A DNA stretch of 64,000 nucleotides, from assembly GCF_030908215.1 (NCBI RefSeq), contig NZ_JAVFJK010000003.1:185883-249882 (forward strand), written 5' to 3'. Position 1 is the first letter of the stretch, and every line of letters starts with the position of its first letter. Made by a program: the position numbers and the translations under genes. Source of the stretch: Sinomonas sp. ASV486 (lineage in GTDB: Bacteria; Actinomycetota; Actinomycetes; Actinomycetales; Micrococcaceae). The notes under the pieces are model-generated. The model had not been told where the DNA came from and did not search any database. It was given only the letters and a program-made list of their open reading frames with translations. Of the stretch, positions 26,274-35,950 are shown one piece after another.

Positions 26274-27602
26274 TCATGAAGGCGCCGCTCCTTCATCCCC
26301 GGCACGCAGGCACCGGCCCACCTCTTCCTCAGCGGCCTCCGCCGCACGGTGCCAGGCTGTCTCCCTGTTGAGCGCCCACCCGGCAAGCTGGCCATGCTGG
26401 ACGAAGTCCCAGAGGAGCTGCGCGAGCCGGTAGTCCGGGTCCGCGGAGAGCGCCCGTTCGAGGAACTTGAGACTCCGGCCGCCCCGGCCCCTCGCCCACT
26501 GGACCCAGGCCAGCATGGACAGCGCCGGGGCGCGGACCTCGGGCTCCTCCATCTGGGCCAGGCTCAAGGCGATGCGTTCGAGCCGGGCAATCCGATCCCA
26601 TGCGGGCGCTGATCCGGTCGAGCCCAGCAGGACCGGGCCGAATTCGAAGCCCGGAGGGCTCGCAGACCAGAGGTCAAGCGCGGCCGACGCAGTGGCCACC
26701 GACACGCCGCCGGGCAGACCTGGGGGCTGTCCCTCGGGCTGCGCAGCCCGCAGCACTGCCGTGGCGGAAGAGCCCTGCCATGCCGTCGCGGCATCCGAAG
26801 CCGAAGCGACCAGGACGGCGTCCCTCAGCGCTGGCCGCATGACGGTCGCCGCCAGGAGCCGCAGGCGGGACGGATCAGGCACCGCCTGCCCGGAGAGCAC
26901 GTCCTCCCAGGCCGCGAGCGCCGCGGTGAAGACGAGGGGGTCCCACCACCGTTCTGGGTCCTGCAGGCAGGCTTCGATCGCAGCGGCCACGGCTGCCGGT
27001 GGCGCCACGGGAATCCCCACGGGCTCAAGAAGGTCACGTGTCCCGTAGGAGCTCCCCCGGTAGACCATCTCGGCCTCGATCCGGCTTGCCCGAAGCGATT
27101 CCACGCTGGTCCCGGGCCACGGGCAGCAGAGGATGTCGGTGCAGGTCGCGGTGCGCCAATGCTTCTCACCCACTACCCACACCTCCCCCACCTGGACCTC
27201 TTCCTCGGCGAGCCTCGCCACGACGGCGTCCACGACCTCGCGGTGCGGCGGACGCTGTGGATCCGACCACGCTCGGTGTGTGTAGAGGGCCAGCACGGCG
27301 GCTGCTGGCCCGCCATGGGCAACGTACTCGGCCACTGTGTCGGTGAACCGGCGCAGGGCCGACGGCCCGCGGCGGCCGGGAAGGTCAATTCTCAGCGTGG
27401 ACCCCAGCTGCCCACCGGCGAGGCGCACCACGACGAGGCTCTCGTGGGGCCACTCGCCGAGGGCGTGGGGGATGTACGCAAGGATGTCCTCGGCGGTGCG
27501 GATGGCAAGGGGTTCGTCTGCAGGGGAGAGCGCCGCAAGCTCTTTTGGTGCGGCCGCGTCCGTAGGCGCTGGGTGGGGTGCGGAATGCTGGGTTTCGTCC
27601 AT
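26274..27602 (-). CDS. DUF4192 domain protein
   Basis: A 442-aa soluble protein. The conserved DUF4192 opening (IRTAEDILAYIPHALGEWPHESLVVVRL) is near residue 35, followed by RIDLPGR, a conserved TCTDILCCPWPGT motif with two adjacent Cys around residue 165, and a helical TPR-like C-terminus (ALSMLAWVQWARGRGGRSLKFLERALSADPDYRLAQLL). The family is common in Actinobacteria and uncharacterised. The ATG at 27602 is chosen; an upstream extension of 46 codons lacks family similarity. It lies 218 bp upstream of sigA on the same strand. Confidence 0.85.
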   Translation of the reverse strand: MDETQHSAPHPAPTDAAAPKELAALSPADEPLAIRTAEDILAYIPHALGEWPHESLVVVRLAGGQLGSTLRIDLPGRRGPSALRRFTDTVAEYVAHGGPAAAVLALYTHRAWSDPQRPPHREVVDAVVARLAEEEVQVGEVWVVGEKHWRTATCTDILCCPWPGTSVESLRASRIEAEMVYRGSSYGTRDLLEPVGIPVAPPAAVAAAIEACLQDPERWWDPLVFTAALAAWEDVLSGQAVPDPSRLRLLAATVMRPALRDAVLVASASDAATAWQGSSATAVLRAAQPEGQPPGLPGGVSVATASAALDLWSASPPGFEFGPVLLGSTGSAPAWDRIARLERIALSLAQMEEPEVRAPALSMLAWVQWARGRGGRSLKFLERALSADPDYRLAQLLWDFVQHGQLAGWALNRETAWHRAAEAAEEEVGRCLRAGDEGAAPS

Positions 27603-27752
27603 GGAGCCAGTCTTCTGACCACGTGGCCCGCTGGACACCGAGGGCCTCGCTATGTGGACAACGCGCCCGGAAGGTTTGTGTGGAGGAGAATCCAGCACCG
27701 GCCAGACCCGACGCAGACCAAGAGCAGGCGTCCGAACCAACGATGGCGGGAC

Positions 27753-27860
27753 TCACCAGCAGCGGACTCAGCAGCACCGGGGCTCAGCGGCAGTGGCCGA
27801 ATTCAGCGGCGTCTAGGCTCAGCGGCGTCTAGGCTCAGCGGCGTCTGGGCTCAGCGGCGG
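27753..27860. repeat. 16-bp tandem repeat spanning the MFS gene stop codon
   Basis: Two identical units TCAGCGGCGTCTAGGC (27803, 27819), one variant (27835) and a partial fourth that begins with the gene's own stop (27851). Degenerate units of 15, 16 and 19 bp extend to 27753. Each unit begins TCA, i.e. TGA on the coding strand. Confidence 0.85.
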
Positions 27861-29161
27861 CGGGCCCGGTAGTCGGCCCACACCTCGCGCAGGGGGGCTA
27901 CGCGAACGTTCTGGGCCGCGAGATTGCGCCGCACCTTGCGCCGAACCCGGATCAGGGCCAGTGCGCCGCCGCCGAGGACGAGCAGTTGGACCGAGAGGGC
28001 CACGCGGAACGCGTCGAGACTGTACAGCCCTTGGGGCGAGAGACCGAGTGCGTGCTGGAGGTCGAGGAGGTATCCAACGAGGAACATCGTCAGGAGCGCC
28101 GCGACGAACCCCCCGATGTTGACGATTCCGGTGGCCGTTCCGAGGCGGTGGGACGGATTGAACGTGCGCGCGAAGTCGAAGCCGATCATCGAACTCGGGC
28201 CCCCGAGGGCGAGGACGGCCACGAGCACGGCCATGAGCCACACCGGCGCGTGTCCCGGCACGAGGAGCACAGCGATCCAGACGGCGGCCGTCAGCGCGCA
28301 GATGGCAAGCACGAGCGTCGATCTGCGCAGCGGATACCGGGCAACGAATCGCCCCATCGGAGGCCCGGCAATGATGGCCACGACGACGAAAAAGGACATG
28401 AGCCCCGCCGCCGTCTGCGCGTCGTACCCCTGCCCCGCGACCATGAACGGGAAACCCCACATGAGCGCGAAGACGTTCCCACTGAACTGGACGGTGAAAT
28501 GGCTCCACATTCCGAGCCGTGTCCCTGGCTGGCGCCACGCAGCGGCGAGCACGGCGCGGGTGCCCTCGGGCTCACCCTCCGGCTCGACTTTCGTTCCCGG
28601 TGGCGCGTTGCGCAGGAGGGTGAGGACGAGCACGACCACGAGGACCGAGAGGGCTGCGAGGCTCATGAAGGCCTGCGACCACCCGGTGGCCCGCAGGAGC
28701 GCAAGGAACGGTATGACACTCACGAGCTGGCCGAGCTGGCCGATGACGCCCGTGAGCTGGCTCATGAGCGGCGATCTGCGGCCCGAGAACCAAAGCGGAA
28801 CGAGCCTGAGGACCGAGACGAACGTCATGGCGTCACCCATGCCGACGAGCATGCGCCCGATGATGCCCGTCACCACGGACTCCGCCTCGGCGATCTGCAG
28901 CTGGCCGAGGGCCATGAAGACCGCGCCAGCCGCGACCATGACGCGGCTGCCGAAACGGTCCACCAGGATGCCCACCGGGATCTGCAGCGAGGCGTACACC
29001 ACGAGCTGCAGAACGGTGAACGCCGAGAGCGCGGCACCGCCGGCATGGAACCTGTCGGCCGCCTCGAGTCCCACCACGCCGAAGGACGTGCGCTGGAGCA
29101 CCGCCACCAGATAGGCAAAGACTCCGATTCCCCAGACCGTATAGGCGCGCCAGCTGTTCAC
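27851..29161 (-). CDS. Major facilitator superfamily transporter
   Basis: A 436-aa membrane protein with twelve predicted helices, opening SWRAYTVWGIGVFAYLVAVLQRTSFGV. The loop 2-3 MFS motif appears as GILVDRFGSRVMV near residue 65. The domain resembles nitrate/sulphate-type or hexuronate-type MFS exporters, but no substrate can be assigned. The GTG start has TAGGAT 6 nt upstream and no ribosome binding site, implying a leaderless mRNA. The C-terminal RARRR and stop lie in a 16-bp tandem array. Confidence 0.87.
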   Translation of the reverse strand: MNSWRAYTVWGIGVFAYLVAVLQRTSFGVVGLEAADRFHAGGAALSAFTVLQLVVYASLQIPVGILVDRFGSRVMVAAGAVFMALGQLQIAEAESVVTGIIGRMLVGMGDAMTFVSVLRLVPLWFSGRRSPLMSQLTGVIGQLGQLVSVIPFLALLRATGWSQAFMSLAALSVLVVVLVLTLLRNAPPGTKVEPEGEPEGTRAVLAAAWRQPGTRLGMWSHFTVQFSGNVFALMWGFPFMVAGQGYDAQTAAGLMSFFVVVAIIAGPPMGRFVARYPLRRSTLVLAICALTAAVWIAVLLVPGHAPVWLMAVLVAVLALGGPSSMIGFDFARTFNPSHRLGTATGIVNIGGFVAALLTMFLVGYLLDLQHALGLSPQGLYSLDAFRVALSVQLLVLGGGALALIRVRRKVRRNLAAQNVRVAPLREVWADYRARRR

Positions 29162-29167
29162 CCCACG

Positions 29168-29173
29168 ATCCTA
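29168..29173 (-). promoter_or_regulatory. TAGGAT -10 box of the MFS gene (leaderless)
   Basis: Ends 6 nt before the GTG at 29161. Confidence 0.5.
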
Positions 29174-30217
29174 TTTCGGCGGGTTGTCCCGGGGCGCTCC
29201 TCCCGCGTCATCCGGCCCGTGCGGTGCGTCACCATCGCGGGGCGAGCCCGCGCCGTCGCCCGTCTCGGTGTCCCGCGCCGCGTCCGCCTCGCCGTGCGAT
29301 GCGAGGTACGCCTCGACCGCCGCGCCGAGGTCCTCGGCGGAGGGGAGCTCGTCTGCAGAGCCCGCCAGGAGCGACCTGCGCGGCACCTCCGCGCTGCGGT
29401 CGTCGAAGCGCTCCTCGAGCCCAGAGATCACCTCGCGGATGTCCTCGGATGCGGCCACCTGGTCCGCCACCTGCCGTTCGACCTCGCGCGCGGCCTCCCG
29501 GAGACGATCGCTCGGAAGCATGAGAGACGCAGCCGCGCCGAGGTGCTCGAGGCCGGTCACGGCCGCGGCAGGATACTCGGCCTCGGCGAGATAGTGCGGG
29601 ACGTGGACAACGAATCCGGTCACGTCATGGCCTGCCTCAATAAGCCGGAGCTCGATCAGGTGCCCCACCGCGGCGGGGAACTCGACGACGGGCTTCCATC
29701 GCGAGATCCCCTCGACGAGCTCGGGCCGGTTGCCGTGGACCGTGACCCCGAGGGGCCGCGTGTGCGGAACAGGCATGGGGATCGCATGGACCCACAGCGT
29801 CTGGCTCACCTCGAGCTCTTCGACGAGGCCGACGACGGCCCGCGCGAACCGCTCCCACTGCAGGTCTGGTTCGGGTCCGGACAGCAGGAGGTACGGCCTC
29901 CCGAGCCCGTCTTCGAGGCGGTAGAGCGCGAGCTTCGGGGTGTCGTAGTCCTCGAGGTGGTCTTCGACGAAACGGATGCGGGGCCGGCGCGAGCGGTAGT
30001 CGAGCAGCTGGTCGACGTCGAACGCCACGAGGGCGCCATCGGCCTGGACGCTGATCAACTCCTCGCTGATCTGGCGCACGGCATGGCCGGCGTCCGCGAA
30101 CCCGGTGAAGCCCATGATGAGCGGCAAGCCACGCACACCCTCGTCACGGCTGAGCTCGAGGGCTGCTGTGTAGAGGCCGGCGGGATCCTGCAGTGGCCCG
30201 GAGGCGGGGTCGATCAC
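29171..30217 (-). CDS. PAC2 family protein (proteasome assembly chaperone-like)
   Basis: A protein of about 348 aa. The PAC2 domain spans residues about 30-260: PLIMGFTGFADAGHAVRQI, LVAFDVDQLLDYRSRRPRI, LLLSGPEPDLQWERF and GFVVHVPHYLAEAEYP. The C-terminal 60 residues are Asp/Gly/Pro-rich and disordered. Actinobacteria carry 20S proteasomes and PAC2 proteins are thought to assist their assembly, but direct evidence for this branch is thin. The GTG at 30217 has GAGAGGA 8 nt upstream; an in-frame GTG at 30244 is the alternative. It is divergent from pepA. Confidence 0.85.
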   Translation of the reverse strand: MIDPASGPLQDPAGLYTAALELSRDEGVRGLPLIMGFTGFADAGHAVRQISEELISVQADGALVAFDVDQLLDYRSRRPRIRFVEDHLEDYDTPKLALYRLEDGLGRPYLLLSGPEPDLQWERFARAVVGLVEELEVSQTLWVHAIPMPVPHTRPLGVTVHGNRPELVEGISRWKPVVEFPAAVGHLIELRLIEAGHDVTGFVVHVPHYLAEAEYPAAAVTGLEHLGAAASLMLPSDRLREAAREVERQVADQVAASEDIREVISGLEERFDDRSAEVPRRSLLAGSADELPSAEDLGAAVEAYLASHGEADAARDTETGDGAGSPRDGDAPHGPDDAGGAPRDNPPK

Positions 30218-30403
30218 GGCATCTGTCCTCTCTTGACTCTGCACGCTCCAACAGTCATTGGCCCTCTATCATTCCATCCGCACCCGCCCTGCCGCCCGGC
30301 GTCCGGCTACGATCGGGAAGACGTGACCCTTTCCACCACAGTTCCCCCGCACGGGCGAGGCCGGCGCACTGCACCGCAGCCCCTGCAGAATCGAGGCGCC
30401 GCA

Positions 30404-31951
30404 GTGTTCAGCAACCGTGAAGTCACCCTGAGGGCAGTGTCGAAGGACCTGCGCAAGACCCCGAGCGATGTGCTCGTCATCGGCGTCGCGCAAGGGGCGG
30501 ACGGACCTGTGCTCCTCGAAACCCCACTGAGCGAGCGAAATGCCGAGGCCGTCGCCTCGACACTCGCGGCACTCGGCGTCACGGGCGCTCAGGACCAGCT
30601 GCACCGGCTCCCCGGGCTCCCCGAGCTGGGAGCGCATGTCCTTGCGCTCGTGGGTATCGGCAAGCTCGACGGCGGCGCCGCGCCGAGCGCCGAACAGCTG
30701 CGGCGCGCGTCCGGATCCGCCATCCGCCAGCTCGCGGGCAACGACACGGTGGTCCTCGCCCTGCCTTCCTCGACGGCGGAGGACATCGCAGCCGTCGCGG
30801 AGGGCGCCGCACTGGGCGCCTACTCCTATACAGAGCACAAATCGGCCGACGCGGTTGCCCTTGACGCCGGCACCGGCATCAAGGGCAACGTGGGCAGCGC
30901 AATCGTCTACGCGCCGGCAGTGGCCGCGGCCGATGCTGAGGCTGCGCTCTCCCGCGCGTCGATTGTCGGCGCGGCCGTGAACGCGACCCGCACGCTCGTC
31001 AACATGCCGCCGAGCCAGCTCTACCCCGAAACGTTCGCCGAAGCTGCACGGGACCTCGCGAAGGCCCTGCCTGTGAAGGTCACGGTGTTCGACGAGAAGA
31101 GGCTCGCCAAAGAGGGCTTCGGGGGAATCCTCGCCGTCGGCCAGGGCTCCTCCCGCCCGCCCCGACTGGTCAAGGTCGAGTACGTCCCGGCGAAGGCGGC
31201 ATCCGCCAAGAACATCCATCTGGTGGGCAAAGGCATCACGTTCGATTCGGGCGGCATCTCGATCAAGCCGGCCGCCAACATGGAACAGATGAAGAGTGAC
31301 ATGGCAGGGGCGGCAACCGTGCTCAATGCGGCACTCGCAGCCGCCCGGCTGGGGCTCCCCGTCAAGGTCACGGCCTGGCTCTGCATTGCCGAGAACATGC
31401 CGTCGGGCAGCGCCCAGCGACCGTCCGACGTGATCACCGTCCGTGGCGGCCGCACGGTCGAGGTCCTCAACACCGACGCTGAGGGGCGCCTCGTGATGGC
31501 GGACGGGCTCGCGGCGGCGAGTGAGGAGAACCCGGACGCGCTGATCGACGTCGCGACGCTCACCGGTGCGGCGCTCATCGCGCTCGGCACCCGCACGGCG
31601 GGTGTCATGGGAGACGACGCCGTGACCCGCCCGCTGCTCGACGCCGCCGCGGACGCGGGCGAGGCGGCCTGGCCCATGCCTCTCCCCGAGGAACTGCGCG
31701 TGGGGCTCGACTCGGCCACGGCAGACATCGCGAACGTGGGCGAACGGCCCGGAGGCATGCTCACCGCCGCGATCTTCCTCAAGGAGTTCGTCGGCGAGCG
31801 TCCCGACGGCAGCTCGGTCCCGTGGGCCCACCTGGATATCGCCGGGCCGGCGTTCAACACGGGTTCGGCCTATGGACACACTCCCAAGCAGGGCACGGGA
31901 TCGACCGTCCGGACCCTCATCGGCTACCTCGAACGCGTCGCCAGCGCCTGA
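30404..31951 (+). CDS. pepA: Leucyl aminopeptidase (M17)
   Basis: A cytosolic dinuclear-zinc aminopeptidase of 515 aa that trims N-terminal residues from peptides. The N-terminal domain covers residues about 1-170; the catalytic domain contains the lysine and metal ligands in LVGKGITFDSGGISIKP, SDMAGAATV and the family signature NTDAEGRLVMADGL. The GTG at 30404 is preceded by GAGG about 8 nt upstream. An in-frame GTG at 30323 (after TACGAT and GGGAAG) would add 27 poorly conserved residues. It is divergent from the PAC2 gene, so peptidase and proteasome-chaperone genes share the region. Confidence 0.92.
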   Translation: MFSNREVTLRAVSKDLRKTPSDVLVIGVAQGADGPVLLETPLSERNAEAVASTLAALGVTGAQDQLHRLPGLPELGAHVLALVGIGKLDGGAAPSAEQLRRASGSAIRQLAGNDTVVLALPSSTAEDIAAVAEGAALGAYSYTEHKSADAVALDAGTGIKGNVGSAIVYAPAVAAADAEAALSRASIVGAAVNATRTLVNMPPSQLYPETFAEAARDLAKALPVKVTVFDEKRLAKEGFGGILAVGQGSSRPPRLVKVEYVPAKAASAKNIHLVGKGITFDSGGISIKPAANMEQMKSDMAGAATVLNAALAAARLGLPVKVTAWLCIAENMPSGSAQRPSDVITVRGGRTVEVLNTDAEGRLVMADGLAAASEENPDALIDVATLTGAALIALGTRTAGVMGDDAVTRPLLDAAADAGEAAWPMPLPEELRVGLDSATADIANVGERPGGMLTAAIFLKEFVGERPDGSSVPWAHLDIAGPAFNTGSAYGHTPKQGTGSTVRTLIGYLERVASA

Positions 31952-32223
31952 CGTCCGAGGCCCCAGCCTGCCACCCGGCCACTGCCACCCTTCGTCGGCC
32001 AACAGACAGTTTCCATAATTCGAAATTTAAAATCCATCTGTTGAGAAGTGATAAAGTTCCGTGAGTCTGGACACAAGGCAGCGACTTTCGTTCGGCGAAG
32101 GTGGAGCATAGTCAGTCGGGGGGATAGGGTTTCCCTGAATACCCGGCCGGCGCGCTACAGCCGCAGGCCAACTGTCACATCCGACGGCGGAACACGCCGT
32201 CCTCAAGGCGAGGGAGCGTACAC
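31952..32223. other. Intergenic region pepA-lpdA with an AT-rich patch
   Basis: 272 bp. Positions 32000-32060 are markedly AT-rich for this genome and include CAACAGA (32000-32006) and its inverse TCTGTTG (32037-32043) flanking a 30-nt core with TTCGAA. The lpdA promoter should lie downstream; TAGGGT at 32128-32133 is a candidate -10. No gene is seen. Confidence 0.4.
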
Positions 32224-33606
32224 GTGGCCGAAGAGGCAACTGCGCACGAATTCGACATCTTGATCCTCGGCGCAGGAAGCGGCGGCTACGCTGCCGCAAT
32301 CCGCGCCTCCGAGCTGGGGTTCAGCGTCGGGCTCGTAGAGAAGGGCAAGCTCGGCGGCACGTGCCTGCACACCGGCTGCATCCCGACCAAGGCGCTCCTC
32401 CACTCGGCCGAGCTCGTGGACCACGCCCGCGACGCCGCCAAGTACGGCATCAACGTCACTCTCGACAGCATCGACATGCCCGCTGTCAATGCCTACAAAG
32501 ACGGCATCATCTCCAAGAAGTGGAAGGGCCTCACGGGCCTGATCAAGGCCAAGGGCATCACGGTCATCGAGGGCGAAGGGCGGCTTACCGCCCAGGACAC
32601 CGTCACCGTCGACGGCACTGCCTACAAGGGCAAGAACATCATCCTCGCGACCGGTTCCTTCTCTAAGAGCCTGCCCGGCCTCGAGATCGGCGGCCGCGTG
32701 ATCACCTCCGAGCAGGCGCTCACCCTCGACTACGTGCCCAAGAGTGCGATCGTGCTCGGCGGAGGCGTCATCGGCGTCGAGTTCGCGTCGGTCTGGAACT
32801 CGTTCGGCGTGGACGTCACGATCGTCGAAGGCCTTCCCTCGCTCGTCCCGAACGAGGACGCCACGATCGTCAAGCAGCTCGAGCGCGCCTTCAAGAAGCG
32901 CGGCATCAAGTTCAGCACAGGAACGTTCTTCCAGGGCGTCGAGCAGGATGAGAACGGCGTCAAGGTGACGCTCGTGGACGGCAAGACGTTCGAGGCCGAG
33001 CTCCTCCTCGTCGCGGTCGGCCGTGGCCCGCTCACTGCCAACCTCGGGTACGAGGAGGCGGGCATCACCATGGACCGCGGCTTCGTCATCCCCAACGAGC
33101 GCCTCCACACGGGCGTCGGCAACATCTACGCCGTCGGCGACATCGTTCCCGGCGTCCAGCTGGCCCACCGCGGGTTCCAGCAGGGCATCTTCGTGGCTGA
33201 GGAGATCGCCGGGCTCAACCCCGTCGTCGTCGAGGACATCAACATCCCCAAGGTCACTTACTGCGATCCCGAGATCGCCACGGTCGGATACTCCGAGAAG
33301 GCCGCGAAGGCCAAGTTCGGCGACGACCAGGTCGAAACCGCCGAGTACAACCTCGCGGGAAATGGCAAGAGCTCGATCATCGGCACGTCAGGCCTCATCA
33401 AGATTGTCCGTCAGAAGGATGGCCCCGTGGTGGGCATCCACATGATCGGCGCCCGCATGGGCGAGCAGATCGGCGAGGCGCAGCTGATCGTCAACTGGGA
33501 GGCGTACCCCGAGGACGTCGCCCAGTTCATCCACGCCCACCCGACGCAGAACGAGAGCCTCGGCGAGGCGCATCTCGTACTGGCCGGCAAGCCCCTCCAC
33601 GGCTGA
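32224..33606 (+). CDS. lpdA: Dihydrolipoyl dehydrogenase (E3)
   Basis: A 460-aa FAD flavoprotein that reoxidises dihydrolipoyl groups of 2-oxo-acid dehydrogenases with NAD+. The FAD fold is at residues about 10-30 (LILGAGSGGYAAAIRASELG), the redox disulfide in GGTCLHTGCIPTKALL (Cys pair near 44/49), the NAD fold in VLGGGVIGVEFASVW, a second FAD motif NIYAVGDIVPG, and the C-terminal His-Glu dyad in HAHPTQNES. The GTG start has GGGAG 8 nt upstream. sucB follows after 51 nt, so E3 and E2 are made together. Confidence 0.96.
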   Translation: MAEEATAHEFDILILGAGSGGYAAAIRASELGFSVGLVEKGKLGGTCLHTGCIPTKALLHSAELVDHARDAAKYGINVTLDSIDMPAVNAYKDGIISKKWKGLTGLIKAKGITVIEGEGRLTAQDTVTVDGTAYKGKNIILATGSFSKSLPGLEIGGRVITSEQALTLDYVPKSAIVLGGGVIGVEFASVWNSFGVDVTIVEGLPSLVPNEDATIVKQLERAFKKRGIKFSTGTFFQGVEQDENGVKVTLVDGKTFEAELLLVAVGRGPLTANLGYEEAGITMDRGFVIPNERLHTGVGNIYAVGDIVPGVQLAHRGFQQGIFVAEEIAGLNPVVVEDINIPKVTYCDPEIATVGYSEKAAKAKFGDDQVETAEYNLAGNGKSSIIGTSGLIKIVRQKDGPVVGIHMIGARMGEQIGEAQLIVNWEAYPEDVAQFIHAHPTQNESLGEAHLVLAGKPLHG

Positions 33607-33657
33607 ACCGACGCAGACACCATTCGCACAGAGAAGAATCTAGGAGCACGGGCACCC

Positions 33658-35403
33658 ATGTCTGAATCCGTTACCCTTCCGGCCCTCGGTGAAAGCGTCA
33701 CCGAAGGAACCGTCACCCGCTGGCTCAAGCAGGTCGGCGACCGAGTCGAGGTCGACGAGCCCCTCGTCGAGGTCTCCACCGACAAGGTCGACACCGAGAT
33801 CCCCTCCCCCGTCGCGGGTATCCTCGAGCAGATCCTCGTCGCCGAAGATGAGACTGCCGAGGTCGGCGCACCCCTGGCCATCATCGGCGACGGCGCATCG
33901 GCGCCTGACGCCCCTGCGGCACCCGCCGCCGAGCAGGCCCCCGCGGCGCCCGAGGCTCCGGCTGCTGCTCCCGCGCCAGCCGCTGCTCCCGCGCCGGCCG
34001 CTGCTCCCGAGCCCACCACCGAAGCTGCCTCCACCGCCCCGGCCGAGGGGCACGAAGTGAAGCTCCCCGCCCTCGGTGAGAGTGTCACGGAAGGCACCGT
34101 GACCCGCTGGCTCAAGGCCGTGGGCGAGACCGTCGAGGTCGACGAGCCGCTCCTCGAGGTCTCCACCGACAAGGTCGACACCGAGGTCCCCTCGCCGGTC
34201 GCCGGTACCCTGCTCGAGATCAGGGTCGCAGAGGACGAGACCGCAGAGGTCGGCGCCGTGCTCGCCGTCGTCGGCTCCGGTGCTCCGGCAGCCCCGGCTC
34301 CCGCTCCCGCCGCCGCACCGGCACCCGAGCCCGCCGCCGCACCGGCACCCGCTGCGGTCCCGGCACCGGCCACCCCGGCTGCACCGGCTGCTCCTGCTGC
34401 ACCGGCTCCGGCCGCCGCGCCTGCGCCGGTCGCAGCGGCGCCTGCCGCGCCTGCCGCTCAGGGCACCGAGTCGGGCTACGTCACACCTCTCGTGCGCAAG
34501 CTGGCCAACCAGAACGGCATCGACGTCACGAGCCTCACCGGCACCGGCGTCGGCGGCCGTATCCGCAAGCAGGATGTCCTGGCTGCGGTCGAGGCAAAGA
34601 AGGCGGCTGCAGCTCCGGCTGCCACGCCCGCCCCGGCCGCGGCTGCGTCCAAGGAGGCCTCCGCGGCTCCTGCGTCATCGCTGCGCGGCACCACGGAGAA
34701 GGCGCCCCGCATCCGCCAGGTCATCGCACGGCGCATGCGCGAGTCCCTCGACATCTCGACGCAGCTCACGCAGGTGCACGAAGTCGACATGACCAAGATC
34801 GCGAAGCTCCGCGACCGTTCCAAGGCGAAGTTCCTCGCCCAGAACGGCGTGAAGCTCACGTTCCTGCCGTTCATCGCGAAGGCCGTTGCCGAGGCGCTCA
34901 AGCAGCACCCGAAGCTGAACGCGGAGTACAACGAGGAAACCCAGCAGATCACGTACCACAACGCGGAGCACCTGGCGATCGCGGTGGACACGGACAAGGG
35001 CCTCCTCGTCCCGGTCATCAACAACGCGGGCAACCTGAACCTTGCCGGGCTCGCGGGCCACATCGCCGACGTGGCTGCGCGCACGCGCAACAACAAGATC
35101 GGTCCCGATGAGCTCTCCGGCGGCACGTTCAGCATCACGAACATCGGCTCGGTCGGCGCGCTGTTCGATACGCCGATCATCAACCAGCCGCAGGTCGCCA
35201 TCCTCGGCACCGGCGCGATCGTCAAGCGCCCCTGGGTCTCCCAGAACGCCGAGGGCGACGACGTGATCTCGGTCCGCTCGATGATGTACCTCTCGCTGAC
35301 CTACGACCACCGCCTCGTTGACGGTGCGGACGCCGGACGCTTCCTCCAGACGCTCCGCGCACGCCTCGAGGAGGGCGCGTTCGAGGCCGATCTGGGACTC
35401 TGA
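33658..35403 (+). CDS. sucB: Dihydrolipoamide succinyltransferase (2-oxoglutarate dehydrogenase E2)
   Basis: A 581-aa E2 core protein. It has two lipoyl domains with lipoylated lysines K43 and K172 in identical STDKVDTE contexts, separated and followed by Ala/Pro-rich swinging linkers (residues about 82-125 and 205-265). A peripheral-subunit-binding domain follows at about 275-315 ([16 protein letters not shown]... [15 protein letters not shown]). The catalytic acyltransferase domain ends with the active-site motif [16 protein letters not shown]. Two lipoyl domains plus a core is the usual actinobacterial SucB design. Its substrate specificity (succinyl rather than acetyl) is inferred. A strong terminator follows. 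Confidence 0.94.
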   Translation: MSESVTLPALGESVTEGTVTRWLKQVGDRVEVDEPLVEVSTDKVDTEIPSPVAGILEQILVAEDETAEVGAPLAIIGDGASAPDAPAAPAAEQAPAAPEAPAAAPAPAAAPAPAAAPEPTTEAASTAPAEGHEVKLPALGESVTEGTVTRWLKAVGETVEVDEPLLEVSTDKVDTEVPSPVAGTLLEIRVAEDETAEVGAVLAVVGSGAPAAPAPAPAAAPAPEPAAAPAPAAVPAPATPAAPAAPAAPAPAAAPAPVAAAPAAPAAQGTESGYVTPLVRKLANQNGIDVTSLTGTGVGGRIRKQDVLAAVEAKKAAAAPAATPAPAAAASKEASAAPASSLRGTTEKAPRIRQVIARRMRESLDISTQLTQVHEVDMTKIAKLRDRSKAKFLAQNGVKLTFLPFIAKAVAEALKQHPKLNAEYNEETQQITYHNAEHLAIAVDTDKGLLVPVINNAGNLNLAGLAGHIADVAARTRNNKIGPDELSGGTFSITNIGSVGALFDTPIINQPQVAILGTGAIVKRPWVSQNAEGDDVISVRSMMYLSLTYDHRLVDGADAGRFLQTLRARLEEGAFEADLGL

Positions 35404-35439
35404 TGCGTCTCTGACGCTATAGATCCAGCCAGACGAACG

Positions 35440-35474
35440 ACGGCGCCCGCCCCCTTTCCCGGGGCGGGCGCCGT
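35440..35474 (+). terminator. Terminator of lpdA-sucB
   Basis: 14-bp perfect GC stem (35440-35453 with 35461-35474) and a 7-nt loop, 37 bp after the sucB stop. Confidence 0.85.
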
Positions 35475-35556
35475 TGCGTCGTGGCGCCCCGACATTCGTT
35501 ACGCACTTGGAACGCGCTCGCCGCCGGTTTCGACGGGGGCCCGCTCGGCCCACCAC

Positions 35557-35562
35557 TAAACT
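35557..35562 (+). promoter_or_regulatory. TAAACT -10 box of the small membrane protein gene (leaderless)
   Basis: Ends 7 nt before the ATG at 35570. Confidence 0.5.
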
Positions 35563-35569
35563 CGGGACC

Positions 35570-35950
35570 ATGACTGTCGTCCTGAACATTGTGATTTTCC
35601 TGCACGTGGTGGGTGCGGCGATGATCGTCGGCCCATGGATCGCCAACATGAAGAGCCCCACGGTCGGCCCGCGTCAGTTCGACGGTGCCATGACGCAGCT
35701 CGTCACGGGCATCATCCTCGTGGGACTCGTGACCGTGCTCTCGAAGCAGGCAGACAGCGGCGTCGAACCCCTCACCACGAGCCTGTACATCAAGCTCACC
35801 GTGAAGTTCATCATCGCGGTAGTGGTCGGCGCGCTCGCGTTCGTGGGCAACCGACGGCGCAAGGCCGGCGAGACCGTGTCCCCTGGACTCGCGCACGGCG
35901 TCGGCGGTCTCGCGCTGCTCAACATCGCGATCGCCACGATCTGGCAGTAA
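35570..35950 (+). CDS. Small integral membrane protein of unknown function
   Basis: A 126-aa protein with four hydrophobic helices: LNIVIFLHVVGAAMIVGPWI (residues 4-23), MTQLVTGIILVGLVTVLS, LTVKFIIAVVVGALAFVG and a last one ending NIAIATIWQ. A His in helix 1 (FLHVVGA) and the overall size recall small DUF2269-like or copper-resistance-type membrane proteins, but I do not assign a family. The start at 35570 is supported by the -10 box 7 nt upstream. It stands alone between the sucB terminator and osmC. Confidence 0.75.
   Translation: MTVVLNIVIFLHVVGAAMIVGPWIANMKSPTVGPRQFDGAMTQLVTGIILVGLVTVLSKQADSGVEPLTTSLYIKLTVKFIIAVVVGALAFVGNRRRKAGETVSPGLAHGVGGLALLNIAIATIWQ

Noticed and set aside
27986-30403. 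A 1321-residue plus-strand open frame covering the MFS and PAC2 genes and ending in pepA
   Set aside because: The part before 30404 is antisense to two clear genes, is His/Arg/Glu-rich with no family motifs and arises from high-GC third-position bias. Only the pepA part is real.
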